A stretch of DNA of 64,000 nucleotides from Natronocella acetinitrilica (GCF_024170285.1 NZ_JALJXV010000003.1:248001-312000), one strand, 5' to 3'; positions 49,840 to 59,799 are shown, counted from the stretch's first letter. Notes: generated by a model not told the origin, from the sequence alone. Translations and numbers: made by a program.

Positions 49840-51533
49840 AGGTAGCGCTCCCAGAGCGGCTCGCCGCAGGCCTCGAGCGCCCCGTCGTCGGCCCGGCGCA
49901 GCAGCGCGAGGTCGCGCAGGATGCGAAGCGCGTTGGCAAGCCGCGGCGTGGTCTCGGCGATCGCCGGCACGCCCTGCACAGCAAGCCCGCCCTCGGTCTC
50001 AAGCACGCAGAAGGTGTCCGTGCCCTGGAAGCGCAGCTTGCCAAGGGCGACGCGCTGATGGGCCTCGAGGCAGCAGTCGCGGAGCAGTGCTGCGAAGGCC
50101 TGCGCCGGGGTCGCATCCCGGTGGTGTGTGAGGAGCAGTGTGTGGACGCGCTCGAGCGTGAGCGGGTAGTCCTCGAAGAAGCCGGCGCGAAAACCCACCG
50201 CGCCGTAGCGATCCGCATTATCCTCGCGCACCAGCAGCGCGGCGAGGAGGGTGAGCGCATCACTGGTGAGCGCCTGGATGCCGGGCCCATCGAGCCCGCC
50301 GCGGGCACTGGCGGCGACCGCCGCGCGAAGGCGCTGGTGCTCGTGCCCCGGGTGCCCCCAGTCGGCGTACCCCGGCAGTGTGCTTGCGCGCGCGGCAAGC
50401 CACGCGCCAGGGTGTGCGCCCGGCGTCTCGGCGAGTGCCGCGGAGCCTGGGCCGGTCTCGAAAAAGGCGTCGGCCGCCGCCTGACCGCTCGCAAAGCGCT
50501 GCTCGGCACGGCAGCACTCGAGCCACCTAAGCGCGCCATGGAAGAGCGCCTGGAGCGCGCAGGAGAGGAGCTCGTGGCGCTGGTAGACCTGCCAGCGCCG
50601 GGCGCAGTCGATAAGGCCTGCTGGCAGCGCAAGGGGGCTGCCAGCATCATCATGGAGCGTGTAGACAAGGGCTCGGAAGCGCTCGGCGAGAAAGGCGCCA
50701 TCGGAGCCCGCACGGCCCCAGCCCCGCACACTGATGAGCCACTGGATGAGCGCCAGGCTCTCGGCGCGCGCGGCGACATCGGTGTCGCGCTCGCGCGCCG
50801 CCGCGCCAACCGCCCCAGGGGCGATGGCCTCAAAGCCCTCGGTGAAAAGCGCCAGGAGATCCTCGCGCAGCGCCCCGGGGTGTTGCAGGCAGCAGGGGCA
50901 GAAGCCCGCAAGGGCCTCGAGTGTTGCGATGCTCACGCGATCGGCCTCGAGCGCATCGAGAAAGGCATCGGCGGGCAGCGCGGCGTCGATGCGCGCGGCA
51001 AAGTGGGTGCCGACACCGTCAGTGGCAAAGGCCTTTGACGCGCGCTCGCCATCAAGGAGCCCGAGCTGCCAGAGCGAGCCGAAGTAGTACTGGCCAAGGC
51101 CACCCTCCGGCGCCTTGAAGTAGCGTGTCGCATCGGCGCGGCGGTGGGCGAAGTCAGACAGGCGCACCGCGCCCGCGCGCACCATCCCGGGGTAGGCGTT
51201 CCAGACGCGGTTGATGCCGACCACCGCGGGGCTGTGCTCGCGGTCGACCCCGCCGGCGCGCGCACCGTGGTGCACCGCGATCAGGAGCAGCAGTACCTCG
51301 GCGCGGCGAAGCCGCTCGCGCACCAGGGCTGCACTGCGCCAGCCGCGGCGCTCAAAGGCGGAGAAGAGCCAGGGGTGGAAGACATAGTAGAAGGCGCGGT
51401 TGGTGACATTGGTGATGCCGGGCAGGAGCTGGGTGTAGACGCCAACGCCGATGGTCTGTACGCCGAGCGGGTCGACCCCGCCGCTCGCCTTCGCCGGGCG
51501 CACGTAGTCGACTTCCAGTGTTGGCGCGCCCAT
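49836..51533 (-). CDS. uncharacterised large protein (565 aa), first gene of the PLD operon
   Basis: Starts MGAPTLEVDYVRPAKASGGV (ATG 51533, GGAGG 10 bases upstream). ATG 51542 is also in frame but has no spacing for that site. LGVQTIGVGVYTQLLPGITN then TNRAFYYVFHPWL loosely recalls DUF6361-type proteins (G-T-I ... LPG-x-T ... R-A-x-Y). A Cys cluster GFCPCCLQHPG may bind zinc. It is translationally coupled to the PLD-fold gene. Function is unknown. I propose it as the sensor or assembly partner. Confidence 0.65.
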   Translation of the reverse strand: MGAPTLEVDYVRPAKASGGVDPLGVQTIGVGVYTQLLPGITNVTNRAFYYVFHPWLFSAFERRGWRSAALVRERLRRAEVLLLLIAVHHGARAGGVDREHSPAVVGINRVWNAYPGMVRAGAVRLSDFAHRRADATRYFKAPEGGLGQYYFGSLWQLGLLDGERASKAFATDGVGTHFAARIDAALPADAFLDALEADRVSIATLEALAGFCPCCLQHPGALREDLLALFTEGFEAIAPGAVGAAARERDTDVAARAESLALIQWLISVRGWGRAGSDGAFLAERFRALVYTLHDDAGSPLALPAGLIDCARRWQVYQRHELLSCALQALFHGALRWLECCRAEQRFASGQAAADAFFETGPGSAALAETPGAHPGAWLAARASTLPGYADWGHPGHEHQRLRAAVAASARGGLDGPGIQALTSDALTLLAALLVREDNADRYGAVGFRAGFFEDYPLTLERVHTLLLTHHRDATPAQAFAALLRDCCLEAHQRVALGKLRFQGTDTFCVLETEGGLAVQGVPAIAETTPRLANALRILRDLALLRRADDGALEACGEPLWERYL

Positions 51534-51702
51534 CGCCGCCATGCCTCCCCCCCTAGTGACTTGTCGCGCCCGTGACCAAGGGTAGCGTCGAAACGCCGGT
51601 GTGGGAAGCGCGCGGCTCAGGCGCTCGCGGCGAGGAGCACTGGCGGCCGGCGCGCGCCGCGAAATGCCCATGATCCGAGTACCCCGCGGCAGCGCGACAC
51701 CG

Positions 51703-52344
51703 CTAATCCAGGTCGATCTCTACATGAATCCTCTCCGGGGCGACGAAGTGGAGTGCAGGATCACTCTCAAGGCAAAGGTCACGCGCTCTTCTGTACGCCG
51801 AACGCGCACCTTCTAAAGGCAGGCGCATATAGAGGCGCTCTCCACCTTCGCGGGGTCCCATCTCAAGGTAGAGAGCATCACCGTCGAGCGCATGGTAGAT
51901 CGGCTCAGACGAAACAGGGTCGAGTGCGATGGCGATCGCTCCCTCCATCCAGTCCGGCGCGATCGAGTAGTCGACCTCAATTTCGTGGATCTGCCCCAGG
52001 TCAACCCTGGCCCTTACGTCGCTCCAGCGCTCGCTGAGCGGCTGCCAGTCTGAGGGCGCGACATGCGCGGGAATCCCTACGTTGAAGCCCCTCATAACCC
52101 AGCATCCGAGCTCGAAGAGCATGGAGCTTCTAAGTGTCATCCCGTCATTGGAGACCCCCCTGATGTATGCACCGGCGGGCTTGCCTGTCTCGCTTGAGTG
52201 ATATAGGCCCACCTCCCACGCCCCGGCATGGGGCTCATACGCAGTGTCCCCGTCATCATGAATAATTGCCTCGCTAGTTGCCGAGGCAAGCACTAGCAAT
52301 GTCGGAGCCAGGATCGTTTGGGCTACTGAAGGCCATGGACGCAT
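51703..52344 (-). CDS. exported hypothetical protein (213 aa)
   Basis: AAGGAG precedes ATG 52344. The start MRPWPSVAQTILAPTLLVLA is a signal peptide cleaved near ASATS. The mature 185 residues are acidic and beta-rich (GAWEVGLYHSSETGKPAGAY, VDLGQIHEIEVDYSIAPDWM), like proteins that bind sugars or the invasion-associated-locus-B type. No family is certain. It has no family promoter. Confidence 0.7.
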   Translation of the reverse strand: MRPWPSVAQTILAPTLLVLASATSEAIIHDDGDTAYEPHAGAWEVGLYHSSETGKPAGAYIRGVSNDGMTLRSSMLFELGCWVMRGFNVGIPAHVAPSDWQPLSERWSDVRARVDLGQIHEIEVDYSIAPDWMEGAIAIALDPVSSEPIYHALDGDALYLEMGPREGGERLYMRLPLEGARSAYRRARDLCLESDPALHFVAPERIHVEIDLD

Positions 52345-52594
52345 CGACTTAACTCCTTGTGGCCGCATCCAAGAGTCTAGTATTGCCCTAGCAGACCGCC
52401 ACCCGGTGCGGGCTCGACCAACGCCCCTGCTCGTGGCAGAGTGCGCGCTCGCCTTGGTAGGCGCCACAGCCGCGCTCTGAGGTGGTCGTTTCTGGAAACG
52501 GCCTGTGCCCCGCGCCAAGCTTGATTTCAAGGCGCGGAGTGCGTCCGCGGGAGCAACTAGCCGCTGCCCGCACGCCAGATTATGACGTCCTGAT
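52345..52594. other. gap with no clear gene
   Basis: 250 bases between divergent exported-protein genes. I see no convincing coding frame, promoter of the family type, or terminator. Confidence 0.4.
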
Positions 52595-52921
52595 ATGAGA
52601 GGCAGAAGAGCAACCAATCACACCCTCTCGCGCAGTGTATTGCTCGCCGCCGCCCTGTTGGCAGGCACCGTCCTCCTCGCACCGCTCGCGATGAGTGCGG
52701 AAAAGCGCTGGGTGGTCGAGCGGCAGCGCGATCTGATGCATGGCAGCGAAATCGCTGGCGCGGGCATCCGGGCGCGGGAGGCGCAAGACCCTGGCGGCGA
52801 CACGATGCGCCCAGGACCTTCGGTCATCTGTGGCCCGTGGGCGGCGACCAAGGTCCGCTACCCGCGCTACATTGCCCGAACGTGTGCAAGGTGGCGCATG
52901 GGGCAATCGACGCCCGCCTAA
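52595..52921 (+). CDS. exported hypothetical protein (108 aa)
   Basis: MRGRRATNHTLSRSVLLAAA then LLAGTVLLAPLAMSA is a clear signal peptide. The mature 75 residues hold two Cys (ICGPWAATK and RTCARWRM). The ribosome-binding site is weak. No family is recognised. Confidence 0.55.
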   Translation: MRGRRATNHTLSRSVLLAAALLAGTVLLAPLAMSAEKRWVVERQRDLMHGSEIAGAGIRAREAQDPGGDTMRPGPSVICGPWAATKVRYPRYIARTCARWRMGQSTPA

Positions 52922-53062
52922 CGACCCCCTCGACCAGCAGACAGGTGTGACATGGAGCGTGACAATTAATAAATCATATATTAAAGTTTGGGCAATAGCG
53001 TCGGTTGCGTGGCAGGGCAGGGATCGCCAAGGCTTCGTTGGCCGTGATCGACGCACCACCCG

Positions 53063-53079
53063 AGGGCCGTCTTGGCCCT
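53063..53079 (+). promoter_or_regulatory. hairpin before hsdM
   Basis: AGGGCC/GGCCCT with loop GTCTT, 16 bases before the hsdM ATG. It could limit hsdM translation. The AT-rich 52955-52985 stretch before it is a plausible, unresolved promoter. Confidence 0.35.
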
Positions 53080-53095
53080 GGAGAGCGGAACGCAC

Positions 53096-54652
53096 ATGTC
53101 AGAAGAACAAAAAAACAGGCTACAGGCCCAGCTCTGGGCGATCTGCAACTATCTTCGCGGAAAGATGAGCGGTGATGAGTTCCGGGACTATATCCTCGGG
53201 TTCATTTTCTACAAGTTCCTCTCCGAGCAGTTGTACCTGATTGCAGAAAAGACGCTTGAGGCAGATGGCATCGACTACGCGAAGATCGATGACTCGGACC
53301 CGGACATGGCCGCGCTGATCGAGGCCGTGCGCGAGGAGGCGGTTGACGCCCTTGGCTACCATCTGGCGCCAGGCCAGCTCTTCCGCAATGTCGTGGCGCG
53401 CATTGAGGCTGACGCGGACGCCTTTGTTCTTGGGGACGTCCAGGCCGTGCTAAACGACATCGAGAAGAGCTCGCGCGGCGAGGAGTCAGAGGATGACTTC
53501 GTGCACCTCTTTGAGGACATGGATCTCAGCTCCTCGAAGCTTGGCAAGACCCCGGACGTCCGGAACACTGTGGTGAAAGAGATCCTGCGCCAGCTCTCGA
53601 AGATCGACTTCCGCATGGACGAAGTGGAGGCCGACGTCCTGGGTGATAGCTACGAGTATCTCATCAGCAACTTCGCATCGAGTGGTGGCAAGAAGGCCGG
53701 CGAGTTCTATACCCCGCAGCGCGTGAGTGAAATCCTGTCCCGAATCGTCTCACTGGGAAAGACAGAACTGAAAAGCGTCTACGATCCCACCTGCGGATCC
53801 GGCTCCCTGCTGCTTCGCGTCTCCCGGCATGTTCAGAAGGTTGGTCGGTATTATGGCCAGGAGTTCAACCGCACCACGTTCAACTTGGCCCGCATGAACA
53901 TGATCCTGCACAAGGTCCACTACAAGGACTTTGATATCAAGCAGGATGACACCCTGGAGAACCCGCAGCACCGGGAGCAGCGCTTTGAGGCCATCGTGGC
54001 CAACCCCCCCTTCTCGCTCGACTGGTCGGCCAACCCGCTGCACCTCAATGATGATCGTTTCTCGAGCTTCGGCAGGCTTGCACCCAAGACCAAGGCCGAC
54101 ATGGCGTTCATCCAGCACATGCTGTTCCAGCTTGCGGACAACGGCACGGCGGCGGTCGTGGTGCCCCATGGCGTTCTTTTCCGTGGCGCGGCCGAGGGGC
54201 ATATCCGCCAGCACATTATCCGGGAGATGAATGCGCTGGATGCGGTGATCGGGCTGCCGCAGAACCTCTTTTTCGGCACAGGCATCCCGACAGCCATCCT
54301 TGTCTTCAAGAAGTGCCGCAAGGACTCCGAGCACGTTCTCTTTATCGACGCGAGCCGGGACTTTGCCAAGGGCAAGAATCAGAACACGCTGCGAAGTGCG
54401 GATGTTCGCAAGATCATCGACACCCTCGATACCAGGTCATCCATTGACAAGTACAGCCACCTGGCAAGCCTCGATGAGATCAGGGAGAACGACTACAACC
54501 TCAACATCCCGCGGTACGTGGATACCTTCGAGGAGGAGGACGCGATTGATCTCATGGCAGTGCAGGCCGAGCGCGCGGAGATCGAGCAGACCATTGCAGG
54601 GCTGAATGAACAGATGGCCGGCTACCTGAGGGAGATTGGTTATGTCTCTTGA
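53096..54652 (+). CDS. hsdM: type I restriction-modification DNA methyltransferase (M subunit)
   Basis: 518 residues. SAM-binding DPTCGSGS (230-237) and catalytic NPPF (303-306) define an N6-adenine methyltransferase. An N-terminal helical HsdM domain (LQAQLWAICNYLRGKMSGDE) and the C-terminal tail fit HsdM. It methylates the sites recognised by HsdS and, with HsdR, forms the restriction complex. The start is ATG 53096. The frame overlaps hsdS by 11 bases. Confidence 0.95.
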   Translation: MSEEQKNRLQAQLWAICNYLRGKMSGDEFRDYILGFIFYKFLSEQLYLIAEKTLEADGIDYAKIDDSDPDMAALIEAVREEAVDALGYHLAPGQLFRNVVARIEADADAFVLGDVQAVLNDIEKSSRGEESEDDFVHLFEDMDLSSSKLGKTPDVRNTVVKEILRQLSKIDFRMDEVEADVLGDSYEYLISNFASSGGKKAGEFYTPQRVSEILSRIVSLGKTELKSVYDPTCGSGSLLLRVSRHVQKVGRYYGQEFNRTTFNLARMNMILHKVHYKDFDIKQDDTLENPQHREQRFEAIVANPPFSLDWSANPLHLNDDRFSSFGRLAPKTKADMAFIQHMLFQLADNGTAAVVVPHGVLFRGAAEGHIRQHIIREMNALDAVIGLPQNLFFGTGIPTAILVFKKCRKDSEHVLFIDASRDFAKGKNQNTLRSADVRKIIDTLDTRSSIDKYSHLASLDEIRENDYNLNIPRYVDTFEEEDAIDLMAVQAERAEIEQTIAGLNEQMAGYLREIGYVS

Positions 54653-55871
54653 CGCAAATGAGCTAAAGAGCGCTTTTTCCGGCCAGTGGATTGATGTCCG
54701 CCTGGGTGACGTGGCCTCAATTGGTAGTGGTGGAACGCCAAAATCAACTGTGTCTGAGTACTATGGTGGAAATATCCCATGGGTGTCCATTTCAGACATG
54801 ACCAAGCGGGGGAAGTGGATTGGTGAAACTGACAAGTGCCTGACCGAATTAGGTCTGAGCAATAGCTCAGCAAGGTTGTATCCAAAAAACACCATACTGT
54901 ATGCGATGTATGGATCCATCGGCGAGTGCAGCATTGCACAGGCAGATCTTGCTTCGTCGCAAGCAATACTTGGTATTGTGCCGAGCGACTGTCTCGACTT
55001 CAGTTATTTGTATTTCTATCTTTGCTCTCTAAAAGACAATGTTAAGTCCTTAGGTCAACAGGGCACTCAAGCCAACTTAAACGCTGCTATTGTCAAAGAC
55101 TTCAAGCTCAAACTTCCTCCCATTGAAGAACAAAAAGCCATCGCCAAAATCCTCTCAACCTGGGACGTCTCCATCGCCACCACAGAGCAATTGCTCACAA
55201 ACAGTCAGGCCCGGAAGAAGGGGCTGATGCAGGTGCTGCTGACTGGGGAGAAGCGGTTGCCTGGGTTTGAGGGGGAGTGGGCAGTAAACGCCTTATCCGA
55301 CTGTCTTTCCGAAAGCCGTATCCATTCAACAGAAAATAACCCTCACAAAAGACTAACCGTGCGCCTCCACCTAAATGGTATAGAGGCAAGGGCGTGTCGA
55401 GGGACCGAATCGGATGGGGCAACGGCTCACTTTGTCAGAAGGTCAGGCCAGTTCATTTACGGCAAACAAAACATCCACAAAGGGGCATTCGGTCTGGTGC
55501 CTGAGTGCTTTGATATGTATGAGACATCTCAAGACATTCCAGCATTCGATTTTAAAGAAAATTGCCACTCGCAGTGGCTTCTCTACTATTGCGCGCAGGA
55601 GTCTTTCTACCAGCGGCTCGAAGCAAAGATGACTGGCACTGGATCGAAGAGGCTTAATCCAGCGGATTTTTTAAAGACACACATTGCTATGCCTTCCCTG
55701 CGCGAACAACTTGCTATAGCCAGTGTTCTATCCGATGCCGAGAAGGAAATCGAAGCATTGCAAAAGCGCCTAGAGTGCCTGAAGCAAGAAAAGAAGGCCC
55801 TCATGCAGCAACTGCTAACTGGCAAGCGTCGTCTGGCCGTCGACACTGAACTGACCGAGGAGGCGGCATGA
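54642..55871 (+). CDS. hsdS: type I restriction specificity subunit (S)
   Basis: 409 residues (MSLDANELKSAFSGQ). Two target-recognition domains are separated by conserved helical spacers: SQARKKGLMQVLLTGEKRLP at about 185-205 in the middle, and LKQEKKALMQQLLTGKRRLA near the C-terminus. The two halves set the bipartite target sequence. The TRD-coding DNA is visibly more AT-rich than hsdM and hsdR, as expected for exchanged specificity modules. The target is not known. Confidence 0.95.
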   Translation: MSLDANELKSAFSGQWIDVRLGDVASIGSGGTPKSTVSEYYGGNIPWVSISDMTKRGKWIGETDKCLTELGLSNSSARLYPKNTILYAMYGSIGECSIAQADLASSQAILGIVPSDCLDFSYLYFYLCSLKDNVKSLGQQGTQANLNAAIVKDFKLKLPPIEEQKAIAKILSTWDVSIATTEQLLTNSQARKKGLMQVLLTGEKRLPGFEGEWAVNALSDCLSESRIHSTENNPHKRLTVRLHLNGIEARACRGTESDGATAHFVRRSGQFIYGKQNIHKGAFGLVPECFDMYETSQDIPAFDFKENCHSQWLLYYCAQESFYQRLEAKMTGTGSKRLNPADFLKTHIAMPSLREQLAIASVLSDAEKEIEALQKRLECLKQEKKALMQQLLTGKRRLAVDTELTEEAA

Positions 55872-58846
55872 CCATGCAGAGTGAGCTCGACATGGAGAAG
55901 GCCCTGGTCGACCAATTGGGCGGCCTTGGCTATGAGATCGTCGAGATCAGAAACGAGCCGGCCCTGGTGGACAACTTCAAGGCCCAGATCGAGGCCCACA
56001 ACAAGGACGAGCTTGCGAAGCATGGCAGGGATACACTCTCCCGGGACGAATTCGATCAGCTCCTGAACACCCTGAATCGCGGCAGTGTCTTTGATCGCGC
56101 CAAGCAACTCCGGGGGCGCGTCGAGGTGAAGTGCGCCGATGGGGTGAGTAGCCTCTATCTCGAACTCCTCAACACTAGGCACTGGTGCCAGAACCGCTTC
56201 CAGGTGGCCCGGCAGATCACCAACAAGTCTGCGTCAAATCACAGCCGCTACGATGTCACGATCCTGATTAACGGGCTGCCCCTGGTGCAGATGGAGCTCA
56301 AGGCCCCGGGGTCGGACATGCGCACCGCCTTCGACCAGATCGACCGGTACCGGAAAACCTCCTACAGCACCAACAGCGGACTTTTCGACTACATCCAGCT
56401 CTTTGTCATCAGTAACGGCGTGGACACCCGCTACTTCTCCAACAACGCCGAGCTGAGCTACCAGTTCACCTTCGAGTGGGCCGACGAGGAGAACCAGCGC
56501 ATCAATCGCCTGAGCGCCTTCGTCGACGCCTTCATGGAGCGCTGCCACCTCTCGAAGATGATCGCCCGTTACGTGGTGCTGCACGAGACGACGTGCTCCC
56601 TCCTGGTCCTGCGCCCCTACCAGTACTACGCCGTCGAGCGAATCCTGGAGCGGGTGGCGTGCGCCCAGGGGGATGGTTACGTCTGGCACACCACCGGATC
56701 CGGAAAGACACTGACCTCATTCAAGGCAAGCCAGATCCTCAGCAATGACCAGACCGTCGACAAGGTGGTCTTTGTCGTTGACCGCCGTGATCTCGACTAC
56801 CAGACAGCCCTTGAATTCAATGCCTTCAGTGCCAACAGCGTCGATACCACCGAGGACACCGGCAAGCTCGTGGCGCAGTTAAACGACCCGGCCTGCAAGC
56901 TCATCGTCACCACCATCCAGAAGCTCAACGCCGCCATCACCCGCAACAGGTTCCGCAAGCAATGCGAGGGCGTGCGCGCGCAGAAGTTCGTCTTTATCTT
57001 CGATGAATGCCATCGCAGCCAGTTCGGTGAGACGCACCAGCGGATCTGCGACTTCTTTACCAACCGGCAGATGTTCGGCTTCACCGGCACACCGATCTTC
57101 GATCAGAACATCAGCGACACGAAGTTCGGCAAGCGCACCACGGAGCACCTCTTTGGCCAGGCCCTGCATCGCTACGTCATCACCGATGCCATCCGTGATC
57201 GCAACGTGTTGCGATTCTCCATCGAATACCGCACAGCGGTCTCGGGATCCGATGGGGATGAGGCGCGCGAGGATGGCAGGGTCGGGCTGACACCGGAGAT
57301 GGCCGCAGAGCGTGAGTTCATCACCTCACCCCAGCGCATCGGCAAGGTCGCCGATGACATCATCAGGATCCACGAGAGCAAGACCCATCAGCGTGAGTAC
57401 ACGGCGATGCTCTGCGTTGCCAATGTGGAGATGCTCCAGGAGTACTACACGCAGTTCAAGGAGAAAAAACTCGCCGGGCAGCACACGCTTCGCCTTGCCA
57501 CGATCTTCAGCTGCGCCCGGGGCGAATCCGGGGAGTTCTCGGGCGTGTCAGAACAGGACCTGCCGGACATGAGCGCGAAGAGTATCGATGCCTCCCGGCT
57601 CGCCTTCCTTCAGGGCTGCATTGATGACTATAACGCGCTCTACGGGGCCTCCTACCGCGCGGCCGACAACAAGTCGTTCTACGAGTACTACCAGGATGTC
57701 TCAAAGCGGGTTCGCCGCGGCGAGGTCGACGTCCTCCTGGTCGTGAACATGTTCCTGACCGGTTTTGACAGCAAAGCCCTGAACACGCTCTACGTCGACA
57801 AGAACCTTCGACACCACGGGCTGATTCAGGCCTTCTCGCGGACGAATCGCGTGTTCGACGCAAAGAAGTCTCACGGCAACATCGTCTGCTATCGCGACTT
57901 GAAGGAGGCAACCGATGAGGCGCTCTCCATCTTTGCCAACAGGCACGCCAAGTCGACGGTGCTCTGCGGTCCGGATGCGGTGGTGATGGAGCCATACGCG
58001 GATCTCGCCGAGCGGTTTCGCGATGAGGTGGACAAGCTGAAGTCTATCGCCCCCACGGTGGACAGCGTTGGCGCTCTGGAGAGCGAGGAGGAGCAGTGCG
58101 AGTTCATCGTGCGCTTTCGCGAGGTGCTGCGCTTGCAGAACACGCTGAAGACCTTCCACGAGTATTGCGAGGACATCGAGCGCGGGGCCCTTGGCATCAC
58201 GACGTCGGATCTGGTGGAATACCAGAGCAAGTACCTCGATCTGCGCGAGGATATAGAGGCGGGCAAGAAGGCTGCGTGCAAGGAGGGAGCCGAGGGCGGG
58301 GAGGAGGCGGAGGGTGAGCCGTCAATGCTTGCCAATATCGACTTCGAGGTCGAGCTGATTCGCCGTGATGAGGTGACCGTCGGCTACATCCTGGGCCTGA
58401 TCGAAGGCCTGCGGCAGGAAGGTGACGAGGCGCGCTTCAATGCGACACGTGGCGCGATTCTCGACACGCTTCAGTCAAGCCCGGAGCATCGGGCGAAGCG
58501 AGCACTCTTCCAGCGGTTCATCGACCACGAGATGCCCCACCACAAGGCTGCGGCCGGCGACGGGGCAGGCGGTAGCGGGCAGGTGCTGGCCTGGTTCAAC
58601 GCCTTCGCCGATCGCGAGAAGACCAAGGCGATACTGGCCGTCTGCGATGAACTGAACGCTGACTTCGGTGGCTACACGGAGCTCTACCGCAACTATGTCT
58701 ACCAGGGCCGCCTGCCGGACCGACAGGAGCTGCTGAAGCTCCTCGTGACACCACCACGGGCGCTGGACCGGGTGCAGATTGCCGAGGAGATGCGCGATCG
58801 AATGCGCGAGATAGCAAAGACGCACGAGGGGGCAGAGCTCGGTTGA
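55868..58846 (+). CDS. hsdR: type I restriction endonuclease (R subunit)
   Basis: 992 residues of standard length. PD-(D/E)xK nuclease: Asp129 and Glu143-Leu-Lys145 (VTILINGLPLVQMELKAP). Helicase Walker A TGSGKT (276-281) and DECH (379-382), then FTGTPIFDQNI and LTGFDSKALNTLY as downstream motor motifs. The stop-start ATGA overlap couples it to hsdS. It translocates and cuts unmethylated DNA. All catalytic residues look intact. Confidence 0.95.
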   Translation: MTMQSELDMEKALVDQLGGLGYEIVEIRNEPALVDNFKAQIEAHNKDELAKHGRDTLSRDEFDQLLNTLNRGSVFDRAKQLRGRVEVKCADGVSSLYLELLNTRHWCQNRFQVARQITNKSASNHSRYDVTILINGLPLVQMELKAPGSDMRTAFDQIDRYRKTSYSTNSGLFDYIQLFVISNGVDTRYFSNNAELSYQFTFEWADEENQRINRLSAFVDAFMERCHLSKMIARYVVLHETTCSLLVLRPYQYYAVERILERVACAQGDGYVWHTTGSGKTLTSFKASQILSNDQTVDKVVFVVDRRDLDYQTALEFNAFSANSVDTTEDTGKLVAQLNDPACKLIVTTIQKLNAAITRNRFRKQCEGVRAQKFVFIFDECHRSQFGETHQRICDFFTNRQMFGFTGTPIFDQNISDTKFGKRTTEHLFGQALHRYVITDAIRDRNVLRFSIEYRTAVSGSDGDEAREDGRVGLTPEMAAEREFITSPQRIGKVADDIIRIHESKTHQREYTAMLCVANVEMLQEYYTQFKEKKLAGQHTLRLATIFSCARGESGEFSGVSEQDLPDMSAKSIDASRLAFLQGCIDDYNALYGASYRAADNKSFYEYYQDVSKRVRRGEVDVLLVVNMFLTGFDSKALNTLYVDKNLRHHGLIQAFSRTNRVFDAKKSHGNIVCYRDLKEATDEALSIFANRHAKSTVLCGPDAVVMEPYADLAERFRDEVDKLKSIAPTVDSVGALESEEEQCEFIVRFREVLRLQNTLKTFHEYCEDIERGALGITTSDLVEYQSKYLDLREDIEAGKKAACKEGAEGGEEAEGEPSMLANIDFEVELIRRDEVTVGYILGLIEGLRQEGDEARFNATRGAILDTLQSSPEHRAKRALFQRFIDHEMPHHKAAAGDGAGGSGQVLAWFNAFADREKTKAILAVCDELNADFGGYTELYRNYVYQGRLPDRQELLKLLVTPPRALDRVQIAEEMRDRMREIAKTHEGAELG

Positions 58847-58908
58847 GAGTGCGTCGGTGACGCGTTAAGCCCGCCCCGTGCGACAGGCATGCTCGGCGCA
58901 GCGGTCGA

Positions 58909-59550
58909 TCAGGCGTTTTGGGCGATCAGCGGCGGCATGCCAAGGGCTGCGGCGAGAAGCGCGTACTGGCTTCGCAGCACATGCTCGACATTGAAGTAGG
59001 CCAGTGCCTGGTCGGTGAAGCGGTAGCGCGCGGCCTTTAGCATCGGCAGGAAGTGATCGCGCACCTCCTCAAGGTAGTGCCGCTGCTTGTCCTCGCTGAA
59101 CACCCCGCCCATCGTCTGCACATTGTGGATGCGATCCCCGCCCTTGATGATCGAGGCGACCGGGCAGGCGGCAATGTTCTCGAAGTAGTGCTCACCGTGG
59201 AGCGGCTTGCCGTCGTGCTTTTTCGACAGTGTGTAGACAATGCCGGCAATGGACGCCCCGAACTCCTCGGCGAGCGCCTCGCGGGTGACCGGGTAGTCCT
59301 CTATGACGTCGTGGAGCAGAGCGCCTGCGATCAGTACCTCGGGGTCACGCACGGACCTGAGTGTGAGGAGATAGAGCGAGATCTCGACCTGGTGGGCGAA
59401 TTCCGGGGTGAAGCCGTCCTTTCGCACGCCCGCATGGTGGCGCCTGGCATACTCGAGCGCGCGCGCCGCGGTGTGGTAGCCGCGCCCCATGAGGTAGAAG
59501 CGCAGGGCGACGAGTTGCTTGTTGTAACGCGCAAGAACTGCTTCTCGCAT
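58909..59550 (-). CDS. small HD-domain alarmone hydrolase-like protein
   Basis: 213 residues. FAHQVEISLYLL (His53), ALLHDVIEDYP with HD at 80-81 and ED at 84-85, and GGDRIHN with Asp139 match the HD...ED fold of Mesh1/SpoT-type (p)ppGpp hydrolases. No synthetase domain is present. It could remove (p)ppGpp to blunt the host stringent response, or hydrolyse another nucleotide. Its promoter is of the AT-rich family. It is convergent with hsdR. Confidence 0.75.
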   Translation of the reverse strand: MREAVLARYNKQLVALRFYLMGRGYHTAARALEYARRHHAGVRKDGFTPEFAHQVEISLYLLTLRSVRDPEVLIAGALLHDVIEDYPVTREALAEEFGASIAGIVYTLSKKHDGKPLHGEHYFENIAACPVASIIKGGDRIHNVQTMGGVFSEDKQRHYLEEVRDHFLPMLKAARYRFTDQALAYFNVEHVLRSQYALLAAALGMPPLIAQNA

Positions 59551-59579
59551 GACCGCACCTAATCACCAGCTACAGGTTG

Positions 59580-59608
59580 ATTATATAATAAACAATTAAA
59601 TAAATCAA
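59580..59608 (-). promoter_or_regulatory. AT-rich promoter for the HD gene
   Basis: Minus-strand TTGATT (59603-59608), 17 bp, TATAAT (59580-59585). Confidence 0.7.
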
Positions 59609-59799
59609 TCGGCAGAGGTACGGAAATGAAATCCGAATGGGTGAAAGGCTATTAGACCGTTATCTATTAGGCCCCTTGCCGACAGCGAGCGCCGTGCAGA
59701 GCCCGCGCCCCAGGGTCACCAGGGGTGGGGGTTTGTTCCAGGCCCGGGGAGCGCATTGTCAAAATTGTGACCAATCTCTCGACTTCGCGATCAAGGCGA

